Assembly: GCA_900316245.1 (NCBI GenBank) | Contig: ONCE01000018.1 | Coordinates: 1-42,187, forward strand | Reading direction: 5' to 3' | Origin: an uncultured Bacteroidales bacterium | Lineage (GTDB): Bacteria; Bacteroidota; Bacteroidia; Bacteroidales; UBA932 | Length of the DNA: 42,187 bases | Part shown: in pieces, positions 25,761 to 32,951 of the stretch | Layout of the letters: each line of letters begins with the position of its first letter | Numbering within the stretch: position 1 is the stretch's first letter | The notes under the pieces: model-generated | What the model saw: only the letters and a program-made list of their open reading frames with translations | Database searches by the model: none | What the model was told of the DNA's origin: nothing | Position numbers and translations under genes: made by a program

Positions 25761-28481
25761 TTACTCTGCGTACTCGTAGCCAAAGTAACGGTCTTTCTTG
25801 AGGGCCGGAACGCCGGTCTTCATCCAGGCCGGTTCCGGTGCACCCTTCATATAGTAGTCAAAGAACTGCTGCAGGCGGATGGTCAAGTCCTTCCGGTTCC
25901 TGCGCTCCCTCAGGTTATGGGCCTCGTTGTTGTACTCCAGCAGCCAGGCGGGTTTGCCCAGACGGCGCAGGCCCATAAACATCTCGATGCCCTGGTACCA
26001 CGGCACGGCGCCGTCGGCGTCGTTGTGCATAATGAGCACCGGAGTGGTGACATTGGGAAGTTTGAACAGGGCCGAGTTCTCCATATACAGTTCGACACCG
26101 TCCCAGAGGCTTCGGCCTATGCGGCTCTGTCCCTGCTCATACTGGCCCTGCCGGCTGCTGCCGCTTTCCCAGCGGATACCGCCATAGGCCGATGTCATAT
26201 TGCTCACCGGAGCACCGGCACCGGCGCACTTGAACATACCCGTGCGGGTGATGAGGTAAGCCACCTGGTAGCCGCCCCAGCTCTGGCCCTGGATGGCCAT
26301 ATTGTCCTTGTCAATCCAAGGGAACTTGGTAAGGCTCTGGGCACCGGCTACAATGCAGTTGTAGGCACTCTCGCCAGGGATGCCGCCAGCATAGACGATG
26401 TCCGGAACAAACACCACGTATCCGCGGGACACGTAGAAGGTGATGTTGATGATGGACCAGCTGGGCTGAACGGGAATGTTCTTGTACAGCGTCTCGGAGT
26501 TCTTCTCGTAGAAGTAGATCATCACCGGATACTTCTTGTTGGCGTCGAAGTCTTCCGGCTTGTAAAGGAGGCCGTCCAGCTTGGTGCCGTCAAAGGCGTT
26601 CCAGTGGTACAGCTCCACGGTGCCCCAGTTGTAGTCTTTCTGCTGAGGGTTGATGGCGGAGAGCTTCTGCTCGGTCTTGCCCAGCGTGGTGGTGTAATAC
26701 ACATCCATCTGCTCGTTGAAGTTGCCTTTCTGGTAGGCGTAGACGTTGGCCTTGGCAGCCTTCTGCACACCGGACCAGGTATAACCGCCCTTCACCAAGG
26801 TCTTGAACGTCTTGGCGGGGTTGTTCACCTGCAGGCTGGCCACGCCGTTCTCCTTGGTGATGTGGTCGAAGATGCTCACAAGGATATTCTCAGAAGGGCC
26901 GATGTGACGTTCTTCCTCCCTATCCTTGGTGTTGATATAACGATAGGTAAGGTTCTTCTCACGGCCAGTGGTGATTCTAGTGGCAGCGCTGCCGTCCACC
27001 GGAGCCTTCCAGATATCGTATTTGTCATAGAGCAGCACGGCATTCTCCCCTTCCAGCCAGCCGGCCACGCCGTAGGCCTCTTTCATCATAGGGTGGTCGT
27101 CGTCCTCGTCCCAGAAACTCACGCCGGGGGCCAGAACGTGCTTGGCACCGGTAGCATTGTTGTATATGTTCCAGCACTGCTCCGGATAATCCCACCAGAT
27201 GACGTACTGGGCCAGCGGGGACAGGGAGACGGAGGCAATGCGGCCTTCGGTCACCTTAGCCTCTCCGTTGGGGCCCACGACGCTCACGGCCTGGGTGTTC
27301 TGGTAGTTCCACTGCGTCTCCACAGGGTTCACGGTGCGGACTTTCAGGTCATAGGGGCCATCGCCTCTATTGCCCTGCATATAGCGCACCAGGCGGGTGT
27401 CGTTCAGCAGGCCTTCGCCCAGGCGCACGGGGTAGGTGCGGGCGGCATCGGCCTTTAAATTCACTTTCTGTACCGGGGGAAGCTGGGCGGCATCCCAGTT
27501 CCAGATGTCCAGGCCGGGGAGTTCGAAGGAGACCAGGTTGGTGTCTTTGGGCGGAGTGAGTTCCTGCACGCCCACGTAGATGCGCTGGCCGTTGTGGCTG
27601 AAGCTGTAGGAGCTGTTCTCGGTCATACCCCAACCCTCGGGGAGTTGGCCCAGGCCTTCCAGCTTCTGAGCCGTTCCATTAGCATATTTGTAAAGTTCAG
27701 CGTGCTTGCTGCCGTCGCTCACCGTGTCGCGGGCCACCAGGAAGAGGGCTTCCGTGGCCTCCTGGTTGAACTTGGGAACAGCGTGCCAGGTGACGGTGTC
27801 CGTGAGGAATTTAGCGCCATCGGCCTGGGTGTAGAAGCCGGTCACAAAGCCTTTCTTGCCGGTTTTGCGCACCAGGCCCAGTTGCAGGCCTTTGCTGGCC
27901 ACCTCATATTTGTCGATGTTCTGGAGGGTATCCATCTTGGCATCGGCCCATTGATACACTACCAGCGGATTGCCCAGCTTGTCCTTCTTCTTGCGAGCCT
28001 TGACGGGCATCACAAAGCTGGTGTCCGTGGTGGTGAAGGCGAAGCCGTCAATCGAGTGCTTGCCCATCTTGAAGTCTTTCACGTTGGCGAACTTGGTGAC
28101 CTTGCCGGTGGACAGCTCGATGATGGCGAGGCTGTCTTTGGGCATGTCATCGGCCTTCTTTTTCTGGATCTTGGCCCTTCTGGTTTTCTGGAACTGGGGC
28201 TTGATGAGGCACACGGCAAACTTCTCGTCTTCCGTGAGTCTGGCGCGATAACCGCGGGGGATTTCAATCTCCCGGCCCTTCTTACCCATCACTTTGATGG
28301 TGAGGACGCCGTCCCCTTCCTGGGGATTGACCTCGTAGCTCACTACGTTACCGGCGGGGGTAATGTTCACATTTGCAACGGATTGCCAGCTGTCGTAAAC
28401 CGTGTGGTCCAGGGGTTTCTTCTGGGCCTGGAGGCTGGCACTGACAAACACTGCAGCCAAGATAAAGAGGCTCTTCTTCAT
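25761..28481 (-). CDS. Secreted S9-family prolyl oligopeptidase
   Basis: A 906-aa serine peptidase with a signal peptide (ends about LQA-QK, residue 19-20) and so periplasmic or exported. The N-terminal two thirds are the beta-propeller region. The C-terminal alpha/beta-hydrolase domain has the nucleophile in GQSWGGYQ, the Asp in HNDADGAVPW and the His in NEAHNLR. It belongs with the dipeptidyl-peptidase/acylaminoacyl-peptidase-like S9 enzymes that Bacteroidales use on peptides. Its TAA abuts the addB ATG. No convincing promoter is seen; a weak TAATTTAG lies upstream. Confidence 0.9.
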   Translation of the reverse strand: MKKSLFILAAVFVSASLQAQKKPLDHTVYDSWQSVANVNITPAGNVVSYEVNPQEGDGVLTIKVMGKKGREIEIPRGYRARLTEDEKFAVCLIKPQFQKTRRAKIQKKKADDMPKDSLAIIELSTGKVTKFANVKDFKMGKHSIDGFAFTTTDTSFVMPVKARKKKDKLGNPLVVYQWADAKMDTLQNIDKYEVASKGLQLGLVRKTGKKGFVTGFYTQADGAKFLTDTVTWHAVPKFNQEATEALFLVARDTVSDGSKHAELYKYANGTAQKLEGLGQLPEGWGMTENSSYSFSHNGQRIYVGVQELTPPKDTNLVSFELPGLDIWNWDAAQLPPVQKVNLKADAARTYPVRLGEGLLNDTRLVRYMQGNRGDGPYDLKVRTVNPVETQWNYQNTQAVSVVGPNGEAKVTEGRIASVSLSPLAQYVIWWDYPEQCWNIYNNATGAKHVLAPGVSFWDEDDDHPMMKEAYGVAGWLEGENAVLLYDKYDIWKAPVDGSAATRITTGREKNLTYRYINTKDREEERHIGPSENILVSIFDHITKENGVASLQVNNPAKTFKTLVKGGYTWSGVQKAAKANVYAYQKGNFNEQMDVYYTTTLGKTEQKLSAINPQQKDYNWGTVELYHWNAFDGTKLDGLLYKPEDFDANKKYPVMIYFYEKNSETLYKNIPVQPSWSIINITFYVSRGYVVFVPDIVYAGGIPGESAYNCIVAGAQSLTKFPWIDKDNMAIQGQSWGGYQVAYLITRTGMFKCAGAGAPVSNMTSAYGGIRWESGSSRQGQYEQGQSRIGRSLWDGVELYMENSALFKLPNVTTPVLIMHNDADGAVPWYQGIEMFMGLRRLGKPAWLLEYNNEAHNLRERRNRKDLTIRLQQFFDYYMKGAPEPAWMKTGVPALKKDRYFGYEYAE

Positions 28482-28527
28482 AAGTAATTAATTTTCTGCT
28501 AAATTAGTAAATATATCGGAATTTTCA

Positions 28528-28535
28528 TATATTTG
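28528..28535 (+). promoter_or_regulatory. -7 promoter box for the rubrerythrin gene
   Basis: TATATTTG matches TAnnTTTG and lies 58 bases before the ATG at 28594. It gives one of the longer leaders in the window. The leader holds a short inverted repeat (GGAA at 28544, TTCC at 28559). No clear -33 box is visible. Confidence 0.5.
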
Positions 28536-28593
28536 TAGAACTTGGAACTTTTGAATGATTCCAAACAAATAAACACATAAAACTACTGACTGT

Positions 28594-29148
28594 ATGAAAA
28601 AGAAATTCAGATGCCTGGTGTGCGGATACGTACACGAAGGTCCCACTCCCCCCGCAGAATGCCCTGTATGTCACGCCAAGGCCGAAAAGTTCGTTGAAAT
28701 CAAGGAAGGTGGTGACAAGCCCCAGTACGCCGCCGAGCACGTCCTGGGCATAGCCAAGGGCTGCGACCCGGAAATCTGGGCCGGCCTTCAAGACCATTTT
28801 GCCGGTGAATGCTCAGAAGTAGGTATGTACCTGGCCATGAGCCGTCAGGCCGACAGAGAGGGCTATCCCGAGATTGCCGAAGCCTTCAAGCGCTACGCTT
28901 TCGAAGAGGCCGACCACGCCGCCCGCATTGCCGAACTCCTCGGTGAAGTGGTATGGGACACCAAGACCAACCTCAAGAAACGTTACGAGGCCGAAGAAGG
29001 AGCCTGCGAAGGCAAGTTCCTCATCGCCAAACGTGCCAAGGAACTGGGGCTGGACGCCATCCACGACACCGTCCACGAAATGGCCCGCGACGAAGCCCGC
29101 CACGGCGCCGGTTTCCTGGGACTCTACAAACGGTTCTTCGAGAAATAG
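28594..29148 (+). CDS. Reverse rubrerythrin (rubredoxin-ferritin-like peroxidase)
   Basis: A 184-aa protein with the rubredoxin domain first (Cys7, Cys10, Cys23, Cys26 binding one iron). A four-helix ferritin-like diiron domain follows, with ExxH-type ligands ([10 protein letters not shown] and MARDEARHG). The domain order is the reverse of classical rubrerythrin, as in the clostridial reverse rubrerythrins that reduce peroxide and oxygen. It protects an anaerobe from oxygen. It stands alone with its own promoter, and a palindromic repeat (29171-29197) follows its stop and may terminate it. Confidence 0.9.
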   Translation: MKKKFRCLVCGYVHEGPTPPAECPVCHAKAEKFVEIKEGGDKPQYAAEHVLGIAKGCDPEIWAGLQDHFAGECSEVGMYLAMSRQADREGYPEIAEAFKRYAFEEADHAARIAELLGEVVWDTKTNLKKRYEAEEGACEGKFLIAKRAKELGLDAIHDTVHEMARDEARHGAGFLGLYKRFFEK

Positions 29149-29170
29149 TTTTTGCCCTCCTTAGAAACCG

Positions 29171-29197
29171 TCATGCCCGGCTCCGACCGGGCATCTC
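29171..29197. repeat. Palindromic repeat (ATGCCCGG family), intergenic
   Basis: ATGCCCGG (29173-29180), six bases, then CCGGGCAT (29187-29194), flanked by GTC and CTCC. It differs from the copy inside addB (23080-23108) at about one base. It could act as terminator for the rubrerythrin gene. Confidence 0.75.
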
Positions 29198-29208
29198 CTG
29201 ACCAGAGC

Positions 29209-29295
29209 GCGGTAGACGTCACATTTTTTGTCTCGTCTACCGCGTTTTGGGTACCTTTTCGCGGTAGATGGGACACTTTCTGGCACGTCTACTGC
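29209..29295. repeat. 87-bp BIME-like double hairpin, copy 1
   Basis: Two 35-bp hairpins in tandem: GCGGTAGACG (29209-29218) with CGTCTACCGC (29234-29243), and GCGGTAGATG (29261-29270) with CGTCTACTGC (29286-29295). Both loops are 15 nt, and a 17-bp linker joins them. Copy 2 (31350-31436) has identical spacing. The alkD stop codon (29291-29289) falls inside this copy. Confidence 0.88.
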
Positions 29296-30098
29296 ACCTG
29301 ACCGTGCAGGTAAGCCTGTCTTTCCCCTTCAGGAAACTTCTCGATCGCATACCGAAGCATGGTCCGGGGCATGGTCTGATACCGAACGTGGGGTCCGTCA
29401 CCCCCGGCCCGACCGGGGGTCTGGCCCTTCAGATAAGCCTCCAGAGCCGCTTTGTCCTTCTTCCCGGCCTCGCGAAGGAGCCATCCCACGGCCTTGTGAA
29501 TGAGGTCGTGGGGGTGATGAAGCAAAATGTCTGCAATAGCAAAGGTATCCTCCAACTGACCGTGACGGATAAAGGTCATGGTACTGACCATTCCAATCCG
29601 CTGCTCCCACATAGTCTTCCCATTCCGGGCCAGATCATAGAGCAGACTCCGGTCCTTGTCCAGGAGCCACACCCCCAGCAGCGGGTAACACGAAAGATCC
29701 ACCAGGTCCCAGTTATTAATGTACGCCGTATGGGCCAGATAGAACTCCACACACTCCTGCTGGAGATGCCCGGTCGGGGCCGGGCCCTTCGTCATTCCCG
29801 GCCCCATCGTCATTCCCGGCTTGACCGGGAATCTCTTCGCGTGGCTGAAGATTTCCACAAGCGTGAGCAAGGCAGCCAGGCGTACCTCGTGATACTCAGA
29901 GGTCACACACTCCTCCAGGTCCTCAAACGTCACAGACTTCCAGCACTCCTTAACCACATCACGCGTCACCGGAACCTTAATCCCCAGAAACTTGTCACCA
30001 TATCCGTACTGCCCCGGCCCCGTCTTGAAGAACCGCGCCAACCCCTCCACCTGGGAAGGATCGGCCTTTGCCAGTATGTTTGTCAGAAGAATGTTCAT
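29289..30098 (-). CDS. DNA alkylation repair protein (AlkD-like HEAT-repeat glycosylase)
   Basis: An all-helical protein of 269 aa of the AlkD superfamily, which removes alkylated bases from DNA by a HEAT-like cradle. Family marks: LIxG-type start LARFFKTGPGQYGYGDKFLGIKVP, HEVRLAALLTLV, NWDLVDLSCYPLLGVWL, and the C-terminal LRYAIEKFPE. I prefer the ATG at 30098 (MNILLTN) to that at 30116 because TAACTTTG lies between them. A palindromic repeat is translated in frame in the middle (29766-29836). The stop codon and last residues come from the 87-bp repeat, so the original C-terminus may have been lost. Confidence 0.83.
   Translation of the reverse strand: MNILLTNILAKADPSQVEGLARFFKTGPGQYGYGDKFLGIKVPVTRDVVKECWKSVTFEDLEECVTSEYHEVRLAALLTLVEIFSHAKRFPVKPGMTMGPGMTKGPAPTGHLQQECVEFYLAHTAYINNWDLVDLSCYPLLGVWLLDKDRSLLYDLARNGKTMWEQRIGMVSTMTFIRHGQLEDTFAIADILLHHPHDLIHKAVGWLLREAGKKDKAALEAYLKGQTPGRAGGDGPHVRYQTMPRTMLRYAIEKFPEGERQAYLHGQVQ
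29766..29836. repeat. Tandem palindromic repeats (ATTCCCGG/ATGCCCGG family) inside alkD
   Basis: A perfect stem, ATTCCCGG (29812-29819) with CCGGGAAT (29825-29832), preceded by two partial copies (GATGCCCGGTCGGGGCCGGG at about 29765 and GTCATTCCCGGCCCC at about 29791). In the AlkD-like protein it encodes VKPGMTMGPGMTKGPAP, a Gly/Pro/Met-rich stretch foreign to the family. Confidence 0.8.
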
Positions 30099-30103
30099 AC
30101 TGG

Positions 30104-30111
30104 CAAAGTTA
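30104..30111 (-). promoter_or_regulatory. -7 promoter box for alkD
   Basis: The minus strand reads TAACTTTG, ending five bases before the ATG at 30098. It lies in the short gap after the RAYT stop. No clear -33 box, so alkD may also be read from the RAYT transcript. Confidence 0.4.
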
Positions 30112-30119
30112 CTCATTTT

Positions 30120-30995
30120 TTAATCGGAAGAGTCCATCAACTTCGCAGCATCGGCATAACTGACTCCGCAGACGCGAGCTATCTGACTTACATCGGAACT
30201 GAAACGGAAGCGGATCTGGCGCATGAATTCGGCCTTTTCTTTTACCAAAAGTTCGGAAAAGGATTCTTTATGGAAGAGGCTTCGGCACAAATCAGGAAGG
30301 GCCGATAGGATAATCTGGTCCCGAAAAGCAGGGAGATTCTTATCGGCCTCTAATTTTTTGCGGGCCTTGGAAGAAGTCCTGAAGAAATAATTCATCCGGC
30401 TGGCGTCACGAAGGATTCTTTCAACATCCTGAACATCAACGTATTCCTTGGGAAGGATGTAGCCTTCGACGCTGATACGCCAGTCCTTGGGGAGCGAGGA
30501 ACAGTTGGTGTGGAGGAGACGTTCCCTTTCGCGGTACGAGAGGTCCCTGATTCTCTTTTCAGTCATCGGCCTTTCGGGACTGAAAAACGTATCCCCCGTC
30601 CCCCATGGATACTGGCACGGATGGCTGCAGATGTTGGCTACAACACAGTTCATCTGGACATACGCAAACGCTCGCTCCACAGATTCGTCATAATAGGGAA
30701 TCTCTCTAATATCCAATCCATTTCGTCTCAAGAACTTCTTGATCCCCCACTTCTTTCTCACGTAGATGGAGTAGCGGTGCTTATATTGCTGCATGAAATT
30801 CTCCACATCCTGCAGCTCCGCCTTCATCAAGAAATGCACATGGTTGGACATAAGAATGAAGGTTAAGATGTTCACGTTGGGTTGAGCAGCCGCTTCAACG
30901 GCCACAAAGTTCATCCCCACTCTGAAGTCTTCCAAATCACGGAACCAAAGTTCGTCTTCCAAATGGTCCGTGGAAACGAGCCAAATCTTACGCAT
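30120..30995 (-). CDS. REP-associated tyrosine transposase (RAYT, Y1 HUH superfamily)
   Basis: A 291-aa single-domestic-type Y1 transposase. The HUH motif is MSNHVHFLM (His52, His54) and the candidate catalytic Tyr lies in QQYKHRYSIYVRKKWG (Tyr75 or Tyr71). A C-terminal helix-turn-helix-like segment (SQIARVCGVSYADAAKLM) is typical of RAYTs. IS200/IS605 TnpA is shorter (about 150 aa), and no TnpB or IS ends are seen. The frame is open to 31235, but ATG 30995 fits the family start. A small hairpin (31006-31021) sits just before the start. The gene is bracketed by the two 87-bp repeats, the layout of a REPtron, so those repeats are its probable substrate (inference). Confidence 0.85.
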   Translation of the reverse strand: MRKIWLVSTDHLEDELWFRDLEDFRVGMNFVAVEAAAQPNVNILTFILMSNHVHFLMKAELQDVENFMQQYKHRYSIYVRKKWGIKKFLRRNGLDIREIPYYDESVERAFAYVQMNCVVANICSHPCQYPWGTGDTFFSPERPMTEKRIRDLSYRERERLLHTNCSSLPKDWRISVEGYILPKEYVDVQDVERILRDASRMNYFFRTSSKARKKLEADKNLPAFRDQIILSALPDLCRSLFHKESFSELLVKEKAEFMRQIRFRFSSDVSQIARVCGVSYADAAKLMDSSD

Positions 30996-31005
30996 ATTAA
31001 GTTGT

Positions 31006-31219
31006 GCCTGATTAGACAGGCATTCTGGCCCCAAAATGAGAAAAATTATTGGTGTAACGAATAATGAAACGTTTAATTGCATTTTCGGCCCTTCAGGCCC
31101 TTGTAGGGCCGATTTTTGGAGGTAACCAAACGGATAAATTGCAGAAATAATATGTTTTGGCCGGCTTTTGGGGCCTATAACTGGCTGGCTTAAAGCGACT
31201 TGCAAAAATTTATCCGTTT
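31006..31219. other. Structured upstream region of the RAYT gene
   Basis: There is no gene between 30996 and 31464 on the evidence I have. This part holds three inverted repeats. The first is GCCTG (31006-31010) with CAGGC (31017-31021), just before the RAYT start. The second is TCGGCCCT (31085-31092) with AGGGCCGA (31105-31112), followed by TTTTT on the plus strand and so terminator-like for plus-strand transcripts. The third is AAACGGATAAATT (31128-31140) with AATTTATCCGTTT (31207-31219), spanning 92 bp. They may insulate or attenuate RAYT expression, or be further repeat elements. Confidence 0.6.
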
Positions 31220-31241
31220 CACAGGAATCGTGCAAAAGTGG

Positions 31242-31349
31242 GGGTCTGGGAGCGGCAGGGATGGGGGCTGGGAGCGTCGGGGATGGGGTCAGGGACCGGC
31301 AGGGATGGGGTCAGGGACCGGCAGGGATGGGGTCAGGGACCGGCTAGGT
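31242..31349. repeat. 22-bp tandem repeat, about five units
   Basis: A G-rich unit, GGTCAGGGACCGGCAGGGATGG, is repeated. The two middle copies are identical, the first two are diverged, and the last is partial and runs into the 87-bp repeat. No spacer pattern is present, so it is a minisatellite and not CRISPR. Confidence 0.85.
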
Positions 31350-31436
31350 GCGGTAGACGTCACATTTTTCGGCCCGTCTACCGCGTTTTGGGTACCTTTT
31401 CGCGGTAGATGGGACACTTTTTGGCGCGTCTACCGC
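31350..31436. repeat. 87-bp BIME-like double hairpin, copy 2
   Basis: GCGGTAGACG (31350-31359) with CGTCTACCGC (31375-31384), 17-bp linker, GCGGTAGATG (31402-31411) with CGTCTACCGC (31427-31436). It has the same length and orientation as copy 1, with only a few changes in the loops and one in a stem. It lies 355 bp upstream of the RAYT start. Confidence 0.88.
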
Positions 31437-31454
31437 ACTTGAAGGGGATTTTAT

Positions 31455-31462
31455 TATCTTTG
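31455..31462 (+). promoter_or_regulatory. -7 promoter box for the UDG-like gene
   Basis: TATCTTTG ends 2 bases before the first ATG (31465) and 5 before the second (31468). It starts 18 bp after the 87-bp repeat. No good -33 box lies at the right distance. Confidence 0.5.
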
Positions 31463-31464
31463 TA

Positions 31465-32058
31465 ATGATGAAATCGCCGATTGAGAAACATCCATTCGAA
31501 CCGTTCCTGCCGGAGAATGCGAAGATTCTGTTCCTGGGGAGCTTTCCGCCGCAGGAGCACCGGTGGTGCATACCGTTTTACTATCCGAATTGGATCAACG
31601 ATTTTTGGCGAATCATGGGCCTCATCCACTTCGGGGACAAGAACCACTTCTGCGTGCCGGATGAAAAACGGTATGACGAATCGGCCATCCGCGCATTCTG
31701 CACGGCCGAAGGCCTGGCCTTCTACGACACCGCCTGCGAGGTGCGTCGGCTCAAAGATAACGCCTCCGACGCCTTCCTGGAGGTAGTTACCCCAACCGAC
31801 ATTCCGTTCCTTCTGGCCCGAATCCCCAACTGCCGCACGCTGGTCACCACCGGAGAGAAAGCCACCGAAGTCATCGCCTCCCGCTACGGTTGCCCCGTTC
31901 CGCCCGTTGGAGGTTTTGTGGATATCGTCATGCCCAGCCTTTCCTCCTCATCCCGGGCTTTGACCCGGGATTTCCGCTTCTGGCGCATGCCCTCCACCTC
32001 CCGTGCCTATCCCCTTCCCCTGGAGAAGAAGGCCGATGCTTACCGGCAACTATTCTAA
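31465..32058 (+). CDS. Uracil-DNA glycosylase superfamily protein
   Basis: A protein of 197 aa (196 if the adjacent ATG at 31468 is used) of the UDG-like fold. The N-terminal motif KILFLGSFPPQEHRWCIPFYYP gives the water-activating loop region, and the C-terminal RMPSTSRAYPL is the DNA-intercalation/active-site loop seen in this group. It should excise a damaged base such as uracil or a mismatch product from DNA. It lies near the AlkD-like gene, but on the other strand. A palindromic repeat (31947-31972) is translated in frame just before the RMPSTS motif, giving a Ser-rich LSSSSRALTRDFRF insert. The 3' end overlaps the PIN toxin gene by 9 bp. Confidence 0.8.
   Translation: MMKSPIEKHPFEPFLPENAKILFLGSFPPQEHRWCIPFYYPNWINDFWRIMGLIHFGDKNHFCVPDEKRYDESAIRAFCTAEGLAFYDTACEVRRLKDNASDAFLEVVTPTDIPFLLARIPNCRTLVTTGEKATEVIASRYGCPVPPVGGFVDIVMPSLSSSSRALTRDFRFWRMPSTSRAYPLPLEKKADAYRQLF
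31947..31972. repeat. Palindromic repeat (ATCCCGGG family) inside the UDG-like gene
   Basis: ATCCCGGG (31950-31957), six bases, CCCGGGAT (31964-31971); a perfect 8-bp stem. It lies in frame, a few codons before the conserved RMPSTSR motif. Confidence 0.75.
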
Positions 32059-32466
32059 TATCCGATCAAGAAAATCTGAAGGAGTGATGGCAGGGATGTC
32101 CGAGGACTCGAAGTCTGACACATCTCGGGTCACGATCAGGTCACATCCACCCGATTTGGCCGATTCCAACTGCAACGCATCCTCTATGTCTTGCATGGGA
32201 CTATCCAACATAGCCTGAACGTGTTCAGGCAGAGATGGTAGCACCTTGATGGTAGAGGTAAGTTCCTGAATAATAGCCTTCTTTCTATCGCTAGTTATGT
32301 TCTTGATCACATAAGCTATGGTAGGAATAGAGAGAATGGACATATAGAGCTCCACGGCCCCACTCTTCCCCAATCTTATGATAGTATCCGCGTCGTTGGA
32401 AAACCGGATGATTTCACGGACTACAACTGCGTCCAACAGGACATTCGTATCCAGAAATGCTCTCAT
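32050..32466 (-). CDS. PIN-domain ribonuclease toxin (VapC-like)
   Basis: A 138-aa PIN domain. The N-terminus MRAFLDTNVLLD carries the first catalytic Asp (residue 6). A central Glu/Asp set lies in DIEDALQLESAK, and the last acidic site is LIVTRDVSDF. Such toxins cut tRNA or rRNA when free of their antitoxin. Its ATG overlaps the stop of the AbrB-type gene by 4 bp (ATGA), the standard antitoxin-toxin order. It also overlaps the end of the UDG-like gene on the other strand. Confidence 0.87.
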   Translation of the reverse strand: MRAFLDTNVLLDAVVVREIIRFSNDADTIIRLGKSGAVELYMSILSIPTIAYVIKNITSDRKKAIIQELTSTIKVLPSLPEHVQAMLDSPMQDIEDALQLESAKSGGCDLIVTRDVSDFESSDIPAITPSDFLDRILE

Positions 32467-32744
32467 CGCGACAGAATGTATTTAAGACGGTCATCAGACC
32501 CGATCTCTTCTTGAGTGATCTGAATACGGGGGCCAAGATTGAGTTCTATTTTCTCCAAATCCGAACGCTTCACTCTGGGGAACACCAGATTATCTAGTGT
32601 CTTGCGCTTGGGAACGAGTTTGATAGCGTCACCAACCTCGACGATATCGAACTCAGTGGCCGAAGTAAACCCATGCTTCTTAATAATACGTGCCGGAATA
32701 ATAATGGCATTGCTATTGCCCACCGGAATCAGTTTGTGCGTCAT
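32463..32744 (-). CDS. AbrB/MazE-type antitoxin
   Basis: A 93-aa protein. The N-terminal half is a swapped-hairpin AbrB domain (LIPVGNSNAIIIPARIIKKHG). The C-terminal half (VFPRVKRSDLEKIELN) should wrap and inhibit the PIN toxin. I chose ATG 32744 (MTHKLIPVGN) because it starts right at the domain. Upstream in-frame starts at 32768 (ATG) and 32801 (TTG) exist, but 32768 lies 2 bases from the -7 box. It probably represses its own promoter through the AbrB domain (family knowledge). Confidence 0.83.
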   Translation of the reverse strand: MTHKLIPVGNSNAIIIPARIIKKHGFTSATEFDIVEVGDAIKLVPKRKTLDNLVFPRVKRSDLEKIELNLGPRIQITQEEIGSDDRLKYILSR

Positions 32745-32770
32745 AACGGGTAATGCTGCAGGTGTCATGG

Positions 32771-32802
32771 CAAAAGTAGAAAAATTATAACAATTTAACA
32801 AA
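32771..32802 (-). promoter_or_regulatory. Promoter of the AbrB-PIN toxin-antitoxin operon
   Basis: The minus strand has TTTG (32802-32799), a 20-bp spacer and TACTTTTG (32778-32771), 26 bases before ATG 32744. A second -7-like box, TATCTTTG (32827-32820), lies further upstream. The A/T-rich stretch between is a plausible site for autoregulation. Confidence 0.65.
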
Positions 32803-32928
32803 TAATACTAACATTTTTGCAAAGATAACAACAGCCCTAAGGGAAACCACAATTTTGGCAAGGCTTGCCAGAATTTGGAAATGACGGAAAAAGGTGTATA
32901 CCTGACAGGCGATTCCGGAGAAAAGCGC

Positions 32929-32936
32929 TATCTTTG
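32929..32936 (+). promoter_or_regulatory. -7 promoter box for bcp-gph
   Basis: TATCTTTG, 15 bases before the ATG at 32952. It supports that start over the in-frame one at 32865, which lies upstream of the box. Confidence 0.6.
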
Positions 32937-32951
32937 AAAAAAGAATCAGAT

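Noticed and set aside
30996-31235. N-terminal extension of the RAYT protein
   Set aside because: It covers the hairpins upstream of the gene and is not part of the family fold; the ATG at 30995 starts at the expected position.
31242-31349. Possible CRISPR array
   Set aside because: The units are directly adjacent with no spacers, and no cas gene is present.
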